Positions 33,141-41,991 of a stretch of DNA of 52,187 bases are shown piece after piece (positions within the stretch are counted from its first letter, which is position 1; every line of letters starts with the position of its first letter). The notes under the pieces were generated by a model. The model did not search any database. It saw only the letters and a list, made by a program, of their open reading frames with translations, and had not been told where the DNA came from. This DNA comes from an uncultured Sediminicola sp. Its GTDB lineage: Bacteria; Bacteroidota; Bacteroidia; Flavobacteriales; Flavobacteriaceae. The translations under genes were made by a program, and so were the position numbers. The stretch lies in the NCBI GenBank assembly GCA_938039345.1, contig CALHVB010000018.1, positions 1-52,187 on the forward strand, read 5' to 3'.

Positions 33141-35276
33141 CTATGGAACTTTCTTTTCCAAATCTAATAAAAACGCGTACTCTTTTGCTACTTCTTTTAA
33201 GGCTTCAAAACGTCCGGATGCTCCCCCATGACCCGCATCCATATTAATATCTAAAAATAATAAATTATTATCTGTTTTATAATCTCTTAATTTAGCTATC
33301 CATTTTGCTGGCTCCCAGTATTGTACCTGAGAATCGTGTAAGCCCGTAGATATGTATATGTTAGGGTATACTTGTTTTTTTATGTTATCGTAAGGTGAAT
33401 ACGATTTCATATACTCATAATATTCTTTATCATTTGGATTTCCCCATTCATCGTACTCTCCTGTAGTTAATGGTATGGTATCATCTAACATAGTAGTAAC
33501 AACATCTACAAAAGGTACAGATGCTATAACTCCTTTATATAATTCTGGTGCTATATTTAGTACTACTCCCATTAGTAAGCCACCCGCAGAACCGCCAGAT
33601 GCATATAAATGCTCTGGGCTTGTATAGTTCTTTTCTAATAAAAATTTAGAACAGTCTACAAAATCAGTAAACGTATTTTTTTTCTTTAATAATTTACCGT
33701 CTTCATACCAATTTCTGCCTAAATACTCTCCTCCTCTTATGTGTGCAATTACATAAATAAAACCTCTGTCTAATAAACTTAAGCGTATGGTAGAAAAATA
33801 AGGGTCTACTGTATGCCCATAAGAACCATAAGCGTATTGTAATAATGGACTATTACCATCTAACTTAGTATCTTTATGGTATACTACAGACATAGGAATT
33901 TTTTCTCCGTCTCTGGCTGTTGCCCATATGCGTTCGGATTTATAATTAGCCTTATCAAAGGTATTCCCTAATACTTCTTGCTCTTTTTTTACTTCTTTTT
34001 CCTTTGTCCGCATATTAAAATCTATAACAGAACTAGGAGTTGTCATAGCATTATAACCATAGCGTAAAATCTCTGTATCAAAATCTGGATTTGTTCCTAC
34101 GTAAGCCGTATACGTTTCATTATCAAAAGGTAAATAATAACTATCGCTACCATCCCAACGCACTATTCTAAGCTTATTAAGTCCATTATCTCGTTCAGAA
34201 ACCACATAATAATCTTTAAAAATATCTACATCTTCTAACAATACATTGGGTCTATGCGGAATAAACTCTTGCCAATTATTAGATGCTGTGCTACCTTCTT
34301 TGGTGCGCATTAATTTAAAATTGGTAGCCTTATCTTTATTTGTTAAAATATAAAAATTATCCTCATAGTGCATTATAGTGTATTCTAATCCTCTTTCCCG
34401 TTTAGAGAACATTTGAAACTCACCATTAATATCGTCTGCCCTTAAAATTTGAAATTCAGATGTTAAGGTACTAGAAGAGCCTATTACAATGTATTTTTTA
34501 GATTTTGTTTTATAAACAAACGTATTAAAGGTTTCATCTTTTTCATGAAAAACCAATATATCGTCTTTGGGAGATGTTCCTAATGTATGCTTATATATTT
34601 TATCTGACCTTAGTGTTACAGGGTCTTTTTTGGTATAAAACAATGTTTTATTGTCTGTCGCCCAGACGGAACTACCAGTTGTATTTTCTATTTTATCGGC
34701 ATATACTTCTCCTGTGAGTAAGTTTTTAATTTGTATGGTATATTGCCTTCTAGATACTGTATCTACTCCAAAAGCTGCTAAAGTATTATCTGGGCTTACA
34801 GATAAACCTCCTAAACTAAAATACTCGTAATCGGCTGCCATTTCGTTACAGTCGAATAAAATTTCTTCTGGTGCTTGTATCTCTTTTTTTCTTCTAGAAT
34901 AAATTACATATTCTTTTCCTTTTTTATACTTAGAAAAATACCAGTATCCATTTTGCTTATAAGGCACCGATGTATCGTCTTCTTTTATTTTAGCTTTCAT
35001 TTCTTTAAAAAGAGCCGACTGAAAATCTAAGGTATGCTTTGTATTTTCTTCGTAATAGGCTTTCTCTTCATTTAAATAAGAAATAACAGCATTATCCTCT
35101 CTTTCTTTTAACCAATAATAATTATCTACTCTAACATCTCCATGCTTTACCAATTCTTTTGGTTTTTTAGTAGCAAGTGGTGCATTTGATTCTGCCATAT
35201 ATTCTTTTTTCATTTTACAGGAAGCTGCAAAAATAAGACTTATAATAAAACCATATTTTAATTTATTACCTACCAA
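33141..35276 (-). CDS. Oligopeptidase B-type S9 peptidase, lipoprotein
   Basis: 711 aa. The leader MVGNKLKYGFIISLIFAASC has a lipobox-like LIFAASC, so it is probably a lipoprotein. It is followed by an N-terminal beta-propeller (PKELVKHGDVRVDNYYWLKERED at the start) and an alpha/beta-hydrolase catalytic domain. The serine nucleophile is in GGSAGGLLMG, the histidine in DAGHGGASGR, and YAYGSYGHTVDPYFS is typical of oligopeptidase B. It cleaves short peptides after basic residues. Single gene unit. Confidence 0.93.
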   Translation of the reverse strand: MVGNKLKYGFIISLIFAASCKMKKEYMAESNAPLATKKPKELVKHGDVRVDNYYWLKEREDNAVISYLNEEKAYYEENTKHTLDFQSALFKEMKAKIKEDDTSVPYKQNGYWYFSKYKKGKEYVIYSRRKKEIQAPEEILFDCNEMAADYEYFSLGGLSVSPDNTLAAFGVDTVSRRQYTIQIKNLLTGEVYADKIENTTGSSVWATDNKTLFYTKKDPVTLRSDKIYKHTLGTSPKDDILVFHEKDETFNTFVYKTKSKKYIVIGSSSTLTSEFQILRADDINGEFQMFSKRERGLEYTIMHYEDNFYILTNKDKATNFKLMRTKEGSTASNNWQEFIPHRPNVLLEDVDIFKDYYVVSERDNGLNKLRIVRWDGSDSYYLPFDNETYTAYVGTNPDFDTEILRYGYNAMTTPSSVIDFNMRTKEKEVKKEQEVLGNTFDKANYKSERIWATARDGEKIPMSVVYHKDTKLDGNSPLLQYAYGSYGHTVDPYFSTIRLSLLDRGFIYVIAHIRGGEYLGRNWYEDGKLLKKKNTFTDFVDCSKFLLEKNYTSPEHLYASGGSAGGLLMGVVLNIAPELYKGVIASVPFVDVVTTMLDDTIPLTTGEYDEWGNPNDKEYYEYMKSYSPYDNIKKQVYPNIYISTGLHDSQVQYWEPAKWIAKLRDYKTDNNLLFLDINMDAGHGGASGRFEALKEVAKEYAFLLDLEKKVP

Positions 35277-35376
35277 AATAATACTGTATTACATTAAATT
35301 TAACCTAAATTCTAAAATAGAAAATCTATTCTGTATCCAAATCTCTTTAAAATATAAGGCCTCATTATTTTTTAAG

Positions 35377-35388
35377 TTTAAGCTTAAA
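35377..35388. promoter_or_regulatory. Palindrome TTTAAGCTTAAA
   Basis: A perfect 12-bp palindrome in the 233-base gap between the divergent S9 peptidase and trmL genes. Its half-site TTTAAGC recurs in the inverted repeat at 35448-35467, so the two may bind the same regulator. Confidence 0.35.
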
Positions 35389-35447
35389 AAACACTTAATT
35401 TTATGGAGTTAACAATTTTTATAACAAAGTTCTATTATATAATTGGA

Positions 35448-35467
35448 GTTTAAGCCGCTGCTTAAAC
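35448..35467. promoter_or_regulatory. Inverted repeat GTTTAAGC-N4-GCTTAAAC
   Basis: An eight-base perfect inverted repeat with a four-base spacer, 43 bases before the trmL ATG. It shares the half-site with the palindrome at 35377. The remainder of the 35277-35509 gap holds no gene. Confidence 0.4.
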
Positions 35468-35509
35468 ACTTTAAAACATGTAATTTTACAGTTTTAAATC
35501 TATTTTTTT

Positions 35510-35974
35510 ATGAAAAAAAACAATTTTAACATTGTTCTAGTAAATCCGCAAATACCTAATAATACTGGTAATATTGGTCGTTTGTGTGTTGGTAGCAATA
35601 GTACTCTACACCTTATAAAACCTCTAGGTTTTGAAATTACAGATGCACGTTTAAGAAGAGCAGGATTAGATTATTGGAAAGATTTAAATGTTATTTATTA
35701 TGATGATTTTAACAGTTTTATACGTAAGATAAATGATATTTCTAGAGTTTTTTTCTTTACCACAAAGGCAACAAATACGTATTACGATATAAATTACAAA
35801 GCAGGAGATTGGTTAATTTTTGGTAAAGAATCCGATGGTTTATCTAACGAAATTATAACATATTATAAAGAACAATGTGTTAAAATTCCGTTTCCTGGTA
35901 CTGTACGTAGTTTTAATTTAAGTAACGCTGTTGCTATGGCTTTAGGGGAAGGCTTAAGGCAGTTACGTGTGTAA
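35510..35974 (+). CDS. trmL: tRNA (cytidine(34)-2'-O)-methyltransferase
   Basis: 154 aa SPOUT methyltransferase that 2'-O-methylates the wobble base of tRNA-Leu. Motif 1 is NPQIPNNTGNIGRLC. The knotted SAM-binding region includes FGKESDGLS, and motif 3 is IPFPGTVRSFNLSNAVAMALGEGLRQL. Length and motifs are those of the minimal TrmL/YibK type with no RNA-binding extension. Confidence 0.95.
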   Translation: MKKNNFNIVLVNPQIPNNTGNIGRLCVGSNSTLHLIKPLGFEITDARLRRAGLDYWKDLNVIYYDDFNSFIRKINDISRVFFFTTKATNTYYDINYKAGDWLIFGKESDGLSNEIITYYKEQCVKIPFPGTVRSFNLSNAVAMALGEGLRQLRV

Positions 35975-36042
35975 GTGTTTTTAATAAAAAATTATCAAAT
36001 CAATTTATTAATTTTGATATAAATTTTAAATAGAAAAAAGTT

Positions 36043-36369
36043 ATGTTTGGAGATATGATGGGTATGATGGGAAAACTTAAAGAAACCCAACAAAAAGTAG
36101 AAGCTACTAAAGAACGATTAAATTCTGTATACATTACAGAAAAATCTTCTGATAATTTATTAGAAGTAAGTATAAGTGCTAATAGAGAACTAAAATCTAT
36201 ACAGATAGATGATAGCTTATTAAATGATAAAGGGCAATTAGAAGACTATTTAATTTTAACTTTAAATAAAGCTATAGCACAAGCAACAAAAGTAAACGAA
36301 ACCGAACTTGCTGCTGTTGCAAAAGAAGGCATGCCCAATATTCCTGGAATGGATTCGTTATTTAAATAA
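36043..36369 (+). CDS. YbaB/EbfC nucleoid-associated protein
   Basis: 108 aa. It starts [26 protein letters not shown], has a central beta-hairpin ([19 protein letters not shown]) and a C-terminal helix ending [13 protein letters not shown]. These are the features of the YbaB DNA-binding dimer. In many bacteria ybaB lies next to dnaX/recR; here it does not, standing instead between trmL and a thioredoxin-like gene. Confidence 0.9.
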   Translation: MFGDMMGMMGKLKETQQKVEATKERLNSVYITEKSSDNLLEVSISANRELKSIQIDDSLLNDKGQLEDYLILTLNKAIAQATKVNETELAAVAKEGMPNIPGMDSLFK

Positions 36370-36417
36370 AGTTTGGCAAGTTTTTTGGTATTAAATAAAA
36401 AAATATAATATACAATT

Positions 36418-36870
36418 ATGAAGCGTTTATTTATCTTATTATTATTTCCTGTACTTGTTTGTGCACAAGCAGATATTTCTAAAAGCAGTGTAGATTGGTT
36501 AACTAATTATGATACTGCTATAAAAAAAGCGAAGAAAAAAAATACTAATATATTAATGTTTTTTACTGGTAGCGATTGGTGTGCCCCTTGTAAGCTATTA
36601 AAAAAGGACTTGTTTGATACAGAAGAGTTTAAAACACTCGCTAATGAATATACCTTATTATACATAGATCGGCCTATGAACAAAGATTTAATTTCTGAAA
36701 AACAATTAAAACATAATGAAGAAATTAGTGTCAAGTTCAACAAAAGAGGTTCTGTGCCTTTATTTAAAATTATTAATGCCCAAGGAAAAGAATTAGATAA
36801 AATATCTGGTTACAGTGGTATGGATGGAGAAACAGAATATCATTTAGATTTATTAAGAAAATATAAATAA
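36418..36870 (+). CDS. Periplasmic thioredoxin-family protein
   Basis: 150 aa with a signal peptide (MKRLFILLLFPVLVCAQ) and a thioredoxin fold. The active site W-C-A-P-C is at C55/C58 (GSDWCAPCKLL) and the cis-proline loop is GSVPLFKI. This is the DUF255/thioredoxin_7-like type common in Bacteroidota that reduces or isomerises disulfides outside the cytoplasm. It lies 48 bases after ybaB and may share its transcript. Confidence 0.9.
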   Translation: MKRLFILLLFPVLVCAQADISKSSVDWLTNYDTAIKKAKKKNTNILMFFTGSDWCAPCKLLKKDLFDTEEFKTLANEYTLLYIDRPMNKDLISEKQLKHNEEISVKFNKRGSVPLFKIINAQGKELDKISGYSGMDGETEYHLDLLRKYK

Positions 36871-36983
36871 TCGTCTGTAAATACTTTATTTACTTTCTTA
36901 CTTAAAAAAAGTACACTTTGGTTACCTCAATTATAAAAATTTATATATGCACGTGTCGTTGTGAACCATATCCAAACTAACGA

Positions 36984-37469
36984 GTGGAAAAAGAAAAAAT
37001 ATTAGAACTAATTAAAAAGGCTGAAAATCTTATTCCCACAAAAATGGAAAAGGATTTAGAACCTTTAGATGGATTTCCTAATGTTCCTTCTTGGCATAAA
37101 TATGAAACTGATATTTGGGAAATTGGAGAAGAAATAAGACAACTGATTTTCAAGAAAAAATCATTACGAAAAGATGACGAGATAAATGATTTAATTTTGA
37201 ATATATGCCTGAATAGAAACTCAAAAAGAGGTCGACAATCGTTCATATTATTATTAGCTTATAAACACCTATCAAGATATGCTCCTCAAATCATAGAAAT
37301 GATTGATGACAAATTTGTAGATGGGCAGATAATTGATACTATATACAAAATGCAAGCAAGCGGATTTGAAAAAGAAATAGAACCTTTTAAAATCTACCAA
37401 CAAACTTGGATTAAAAAGTTAGCGACAAAATATGTAGAAAAATACGGCACACAACATGGTATTGTCTAA
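36984..37469 (+). CDS. Hypothetical protein with HEAT-like helices
   Basis: 161 aa, no signal peptide. GTG is the only start before the homologous-looking part (MEKEKILELIKKAENLIP). The C-terminal half (RGRQSFILLLAYKHLSRYAPQIIEMI ... GQIIDTIYKMQASGF ... TWIKKLATKYVEKY) is alpha-helical with HEAT-like helix pairs. I recall such proteins near polymorphic-toxin loci, but no toxin is adjacent here. The stop codon lies at the very edge of repeat copy 1, as if gene and repeat form one unit. First gene of the cassette-like region. Confidence 0.65.
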   Translation: MEKEKILELIKKAENLIPTKMEKDLEPLDGFPNVPSWHKYETDIWEIGEEIRQLIFKKKSLRKDDEINDLILNICLNRNSKRGRQSFILLLAYKHLSRYAPQIIEMIDDKFVDGQIIDTIYKMQASGFEKEIEPFKIYQQTWIKKLATKYVEKYGTQHGIV

Positions 37470-37478
37470 CTATATAAG

Positions 37479-37659
37479 GTCGTAGATTAAGAAACTACTT
37501 ACCAAACACAGTGCTTAACAGAAAAAAATAACGCAAAAATTCAAGCCGCTATATACAATCTAGTCACCAATTTTTATTCCCACTACATTAAAAAAACGAA
37601 AAAGTTTTTTCTTATATTTCCTTAAAAATTCTTGAACTCCACATAGCTCTATATTAGCA
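37479..37659 (+). repeat. Dispersed repeat, copy 1
   Basis: About 180 bases matching the minus strand of the right-edge copy (51953-52130) along the full length, and copy 2 (39194-39306) over the last 114 bases. Shared words include AATTTTTATTCC, AAAAAGTTTTTT and TATATTT, and, with copy 3, AACTCCACATAGC and AAATAACGCAA. It lies between the HEAT-like gene and the DUF2200 gene, ending 18 bases before the latter's ATG. Confidence 0.75.
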
Positions 37660-37676
37660 AAAATAAACTAGTTATT

Positions 37677-38054
37677 ATGAAAGTTACAACCGAAAAGAAT
37701 GAAAAAGTTGCCAATATGATATTTGGAACTATTTATCCTCTTTACCTCGATAGGTTAGAAAAAAATGGCAGAACAAAGGAAGAACTCGATCAAGTAATTA
37801 AATGGTTTACAGGATATAACCAAGAGACCTTAGACGCACTCATTAATAAAAAAGTAACTTATAGAACATTCTTTAAAAAAGCAAAAATTCATAAGAACGC
37901 ACATATGATTAAAGGTGTCGTTTGTGGTTATCGAATTGAAGAAATAGAGGATAAATTTGAAGTGTATAAACAATGCCGCCAAATAGAAAAACTGATTGAT
38001 GAATTGGCAAAGGGTCGTAAAATGGAGAAGGTTTTGCGTAAAGAAAAAAAATAG
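37677..38054 (+). CDS. DUF2200 family protein
   Basis: 125 aa. Recognised from RTKEELDQVIKWFTGYNQETL, HMIKGVVCGYRIEEIED and the end KLIDELAKGRKMEKVLRK, all typical of DUF2200. It is a small cytoplasmic protein of unknown function found sporadically in many bacteria, which suits a mobile or cassette context. Repeat copy 1 lies immediately upstream and probably carries its promoter (TATATTT element). Confidence 0.85.
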   Translation: MKVTTEKNEKVANMIFGTIYPLYLDRLEKNGRTKEELDQVIKWFTGYNQETLDALINKKVTYRTFFKKAKIHKNAHMIKGVVCGYRIEEIEDKFEVYKQCRQIEKLIDELAKGRKMEKVLRKEKK

Positions 38055-38190
38055 AGATTAGTGCTAACGCGATGTCCCATGAAAAACCTTAGTCCAGTTC
38101 CTTAAATTTGATCAATATTTTCTTTCTTATATTTTTATATTAGCCATTGTCTATAGTTCTCGAAAAAATGAATAATTAAAACCTTAATAA

Positions 38191-38544
38191 GTGAAATTTA
38201 TATCTAAATATCTAAAAAAGTATAAAGATAAAAAAGAACTAAAAAGATCTAATTTTGGAAGAGATTATGGATGGTATATTGAATATGAAGGTAAAACTGT
38301 TGGAGAACTTATTGACTGTAAATTCACCGATATGTTTTGGTGCTCTTATACCATAATACCAATAAGTAATAAATGGGAACACCTTTTATTTGATGAAAAA
38401 TTATGGGAGAATTGCAAGTTCAAATTCAGAAATAGAAAATACAATAAATATGCAGAAAACGCATTTTCTGGATTTATTACTTCAGAAAATTTAATAAAAA
38501 CCAAAACAGTTGAAATGCGAATGTTATATTTTACAAAACTTTGA
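38191..38544 (+). CDS. Small hypothetical protein (DMFWCSY family)
   Basis: 117 aa, GTG start. The core GWYIEYEGKTVGELIDCKFTDMFWCSYTIIPI resembles uncharacterised bacterial proteins I have seen without functional data. No signal or membrane segment. The upstream gap (38055-38190) shows a TTTCTTATATTT word like that of the repeats but no full copy. Confidence 0.55.
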   Translation: MKFISKYLKKYKDKKELKRSNFGRDYGWYIEYEGKTVGELIDCKFTDMFWCSYTIIPISNKWEHLLFDEKLWENCKFKFRNRKYNKYAENAFSGFITSENLIKTKTVEMRMLYFTKL

Positions 38545-38559
38545 AAATTAGAATTAAAA

Positions 38560-39187
38560 ATGATCGATATTCAAAAAATTGAAGACTATTTTTAGCAGAC
38601 TTGGAAATGGATATATTAAATTCACTTCATTATACACAAACATTGGAGGTAATGATTACTATGAAATTTCTAAAGAAAAACTGATTATAGGGATTAAGAA
38701 TATTGTTAAACGAGATTGGTTAGTAAAGCCAATATTAACTTTTAATTTAGATACTATTTCAGGTATAAATATTAATATCGAACAATTTTTAGGCTCTCAC
38801 TTCCATAAAAAATCAAATAGCATAATACTTCATGGACAAAAAAAATAGTGTTCACATTATTTCGCCTACCCTTATGAAGAAAATTATAAGTTAAGAATTG
38901 AGCCTCTAAAATTTAACCTATATGAAACTACAGGTTTCTCTTCTTGCTTTGAGGAAGAAAAAGGAATGAGAGGAACATTCAAGGGAACAAATTTAAAACT
39001 AAATAATATCTTCCGTGAAATTAAAAAAGAATTATTAGAAATAGAGAAACCAATAATAATATATTGGAATGACAAATGGAGTAACTACTTTGAGTATCAT
39101 ACAAAAAACTTTAATAGCAATATTTGGACATTATTATATCCTGAGTCTGAATTAACTTTATTATTAATAACAGAACCTTCGATCTAA
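38560..39187 (+). pseudogene. Broken hypothetical gene (frameshift plus stop)
   Basis: ATG 38560 opens MIDIQKIEDYF and stops at once at 38593. An extra T in the T5 run at 38589-38593 separates it from the next frame, which continues SRLGNGYIKFTSLYTNIGG to a TAG at 38846-38848. The same frame then continues past that TAG without further interruption (CSHYFAYPYEENYKLRIEP ... SNIWTLLYPESEL) to 39187. One ancestral protein of about 209 aa is thus broken by one frameshift and one nonsense codon. No family recognised. The remaining pieces could be called as two separate short genes (38579-38848 with a TTG start, and 38966-39187), but their shared frame argues against that. Confidence 0.6.
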
Positions 39188-39193
39188 AAACCT

Positions 39194-39306
39194 ACTGGTC
39201 GCTATATGTAAGCTGGTCGCCAATTTTTATTCCAAATAAAAAAACAAAAAAGTTTTTTATATATTTTCGTGAAAATTCGCGGCCTAAACACTCTACTACA
39301 TTAGGT
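39194..39306 (+). repeat. Dispersed repeat, copy 2
   Basis: About 113 bases containing GGTCGCTATATGTAA, CAATTTTTATTCC, ACAAAAAAGTTTTTT, a TATATTTT element and AAAATTCGCGG, in the same order as copies 1 and 3. It lacks the left 65 bases of copy 1. It lies just after the broken gene and 17 bases before the ATG at 39323. Confidence 0.75.
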
Positions 39307-39322
39307 TTCACTAACAAATATT

Positions 39323-40042
39323 ATGAAAGGAAAATATTTATTTGCCAAATATCAGAAAATTTGGGACGAATATGCTGTTTCTGCAATAAATAAACCTACA
39401 CCAAAAAATGAAGATAAACTTTTAGATAGAGGCTTTGTTTTTGAATTTGATGAAGGTCAAAAAGACATAGATGTTTTATTTATGGGTATAAACCCTTCTT
39501 ACAGAGAAGGCAAATCTGAAAGACTATTCTATAGTAAAAAAGATGTTGAAACTTTAAATTATTTTAGACCATTTAATACTATAATAAAAGAACTTAATAA
39601 TAAAAGAGCTAATCTTAAAAATCTAACTTGGTCACATTTAGATCTGTTAGTTTTTCGTGAAACACAACAATCTTTTATTAAAAATCAATTATTAAAGACA
39701 GAAGAAGGAGCTCAATTCATTTATAAACAACTAATTGTTTCTAAAGAGATTCTTGAGTATTTAAACCCAAAAATCATAGTCGTATCAAATACAGCCGCAA
39801 GACATTTTTTAGGAAAAGATAAATTTAAAAAAAAAGGAAAAGAATTCGGAGTTTGGATTGGATATGATTTTAAATTTGATAATAATTTAGGAACCGATAA
39901 AATTATAAATAGTTCAAAAATAAAATCTTATGTCTTTTTTACTTCAATGCTTTCAGGACAAGGAGCATTAGATAAAGGTAGTAAACAAAGATTAATTTGG
40001 CATATTGGGAGTGTTCTAGATAAAATAGCGAAAACCAAATAA
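39323..40042 (+). CDS. Possible uracil-DNA glycosylase-superfamily protein
   Basis: 239 aa. The segment VLFMGINPSYREGKSE looks like the UDG motif after the first strand (G-x-x-P), followed later by PKIIVVSNTAARHFLG and a C-terminal FFTSMLSGQGALDKGSKQRL in the place of the second catalytic loop. The canonical HPSP/HPSx motif is not visible, so activity is uncertain. Alternatively a cassette-borne hypothetical of unrelated fold. Repeat copy 2 is immediately upstream. Confidence 0.5.
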   Translation: MKGKYLFAKYQKIWDEYAVSAINKPTPKNEDKLLDRGFVFEFDEGQKDIDVLFMGINPSYREGKSERLFYSKKDVETLNYFRPFNTIIKELNNKRANLKNLTWSHLDLLVFRETQQSFIKNQLLKTEEGAQFIYKQLIVSKEILEYLNPKIIVVSNTAARHFLGKDKFKKKGKEFGVWIGYDFKFDNNLGTDKIINSSKIKSYVFFTSMLSGQGALDKGSKQRLIWHIGSVLDKIAKTK

Positions 40043-40160
40043 AGCATATGGTTTTATGATAAGACAGTAGCTAAATATACTACCTTTCTTCTATAAAATC
40101 AGTAAATCGTAACTAATTTTACGCAACAAAGCATAAATAAGCCATTGTAGTACTTATAAA

Positions 40161-40541
40161 ATGACTATAAACAGAACAATTGAAAACAGGAAACCAATCT
40201 GGAATGTAATTTCGGAATTTTATCTAGATACCGAACTTCAAAAAGCTGACTATGATAGAATTTCTAAAACATTTATTGCTTCTAACTTTAGTGTTGAAGA
40301 ACTAAAAGCCATTGATTTATACGAGGTATTTCCTGTTCTTAAAGAAAACCTATTAAGTGTTACAGGGGTATGGACAGGCTTTAACGAAAACTGGCTAAAT
40401 GATGCTTGTGAAAAGGTTTATCATAAAAAAAAGAATCGTTTTTTTAGATGGAAAATAAGGTTTTACAATTGGTTTTTATATTCCATGCGAAAAGCACATT
40501 GGACAGAAATAGAAAGTAGAATAAAAATACATTACAACTAA
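40161..40541 (+). CDS. DUF7079 family protein
   Basis: 126 aa. Recognised from KPIWNVISEFYLDTELQKADYDRIS, FSVEELKAIDLYEVFPVLKENLLSVTGVWTGF and NENWL, the DUF7079 pattern of small, scattered proteins of unknown function. It is isolated, with non-coding gaps of about 120-150 bases on both sides. The downstream gap holds TAACGCAA and CATAGCTCT words shared with repeat copy 1. Confidence 0.75.
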   Translation: MTINRTIENRKPIWNVISEFYLDTELQKADYDRISKTFIASNFSVEELKAIDLYEVFPVLKENLLSVTGVWTGFNENWLNDACEKVYHKKKNRFFRWKIRFYNWFLYSMRKAHWTEIESRIKIHYN

Positions 40542-40694
40542 CTATAATTAATGCGCTAAACTTAAAATAAAAAGTTTTAACTAAATTCCTTCCCACAAAT
40601 TTAGTGCTTCTATTGCCCTAACTAAACATAGCTCTCTAAACTTTAACGCAACCGTTTTGCTTTCTTTACATCTTTAGAATATAAAATTAAAATA

Positions 40695-41126
40695 ATGAAT
40701 AGATTGCTAAAACCCTTTATGTTAGTAGTATATATACTAGCAACAATAATTCTAATTTCTTGTAATGATAATGATGATTCTAATGTAGATTGTAATGATA
40801 TTGCATGTACAGAAGTGTTTGTTACCCTTATAGTATCTATAAAAGATGAAAATAAAAACCCTATAGCTTTAGATGCTTTTGAAGTTATAAATACAGAAAA
40901 CGGAAATAATATAACTGTATCGCTTTCTGCTTCAGGAATAGAAATGGCGCAACAATCTGGGGAATACCCATTGGTAAATGATGCAAGTCTTGGTATAAAC
41001 CAAAAAGAAAAAATTCAATTTAAAGGATTTATAAATAACCAAGAAGTAATTAGTAGTAACTATACAGTTAGTACTGACTGTTGTCACATTAATTTAGTCT
41101 CCGGAACTTTAGAACTAAGTCTTTAA
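40695..41126 (+). CDS. Lipoprotein of unknown function
   Basis: 143 aa with a type II signal peptide (MNRLLKPFMLVVYILATIILISC), lipobox ILISC with the lipid-bearing cysteine at residue 23, and an acidic linker NDNDDSN after it, which is typical of surface-exposed Bacteroidota lipoproteins. The rest (VFVTLIVSIKDENKNPIALDAF...) reads as one small beta-sandwich. Four further cysteines, including CC near the end, may form disulfides. Confidence 0.75.
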   Translation: MNRLLKPFMLVVYILATIILISCNDNDDSNVDCNDIACTEVFVTLIVSIKDENKNPIALDAFEVINTENGNNITVSLSASGIEMAQQSGEYPLVNDASLGINQKEKIQFKGFINNQEVISSNYTVSTDCCHINLVSGTLELSL

Positions 41127-41254
41127 TATTAAATAATACAACACTTGTTAAGATATAAATTAAAGGCAAGTGTTACTAGCTAAACCCCATAAATTTCTTT
41201 TCAATAATAAATTAAACTTTATACGAATAATAAGTCTACCTTCGATGAAAAGTA

Positions 41255-41857
41255 ATGTCGATAGAGCGTAAAGTTCAATTAGTAGAAAATCTTTTTTCCA
41301 AATTAGAACAAGAAACCGCTCTTTTTGGGCAAACATCAGGACTCAGCTGTGTTTCTGGCTGTGGAAAATGTTGTACTTACCCAAATGTAGAAGCTTCTCC
41401 TATAGAGTTTTTACCATGGGCATTTCATCTGTTTTTAAATGGAGAGGCCCATAACACGCTCCTTAAGCTTAATAAAACGCAAAGTTTAACTTGCTTAATC
41501 TATAAGCCTTTATCTTTTGTTGATCAAGGTCGTTGTAGCAACTACAAATACCGAGGTTTAATTTGTAGACTTTTTGGTTCTGCTGCTAATACCGATAAAT
41601 ATGGAAACTTAAGATTAGCCACTTGCCAAATCATAAAAGAAGGTCAGGCTAATAAGTATAACACTACTACCAAAGCTATAAATAAAGGGCTTTATGTTCC
41701 TGTTTTTACAGAATATTATATGCAATTAAATCAGATAGATTTTAAATTAGGGAATATTATATTACCCATAAACAAAGCGCTAAAAATGGCTATAGAAGAA
41801 GTTTTACAATATTATGCCTACAGACCATCGCTTCATTTAGGAAAAGAATGCGGTTAA
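41255..41857 (+). CDS. YkgJ family cysteine-cluster protein
   Basis: 200 aa with the Zn/Fe-chelating signature: SCVSGCGKCC (C32, C36, C39, C40) and later CLIYKPLSFVDQGRCSNYKYRGLICRLFG. These are the two halves of the YkgJ motif; function unknown. The start ATG follows a GAAAAGTA stretch, and a hairpin follows the stop. Confidence 0.88.
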   Translation: MSIERKVQLVENLFSKLEQETALFGQTSGLSCVSGCGKCCTYPNVEASPIEFLPWAFHLFLNGEAHNTLLKLNKTQSLTCLIYKPLSFVDQGRCSNYKYRGLICRLFGSAANTDKYGNLRLATCQIIKEGQANKYNTTTKAINKGLYVPVFTEYYMQLNQIDFKLGNIILPINKALKMAIEEVLQYYAYRPSLHLGKECG

Positions 41858-41881
41858 AAAATTATATACAAATATAAGCAG

Positions 41882-41926
41882 CAGTTTAGATACATTCCTA
41901 AACTGTTATTTTGCTTTAAATAAGTA
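41882..41926 (+). terminator. Terminator-like hairpin with repeated 3' element
   Basis: CAGTTTAG / CTAAACTG stem (41882-41905) followed by TTATTTTGCTTTAAATAAGTA. The same downstream sequence recurs behind another hairpin at 46373-46419, so it is a small repeated element rather than a simple T tract. Confidence 0.5.
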
Positions 41927-41991
41927 TATTGCTCTATAAATACACTACTTTTTATAGGTAGAACCAATGCATTTAATGCAGAGCTAATAAA

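Noticed and set aside
36507..37246. Minus-strand ORFs opposite the thioredoxin and HEAT-like genes
   Set aside because: Cys/Ser/Phe-rich products typical of reverse reading of AT-rich coding DNA; the plus-strand frames have motifs or typical composition.
37479..39306. Integron attC sites bounding the small genes
   Set aside because: The repeats show TAACGC/GCGTTA-like ends and inverted parts, but no proper RYYYAAC ... GTTRRRY core pair at constant positions, and no integrase gene is in the window. The array is described as repeat-bounded instead.
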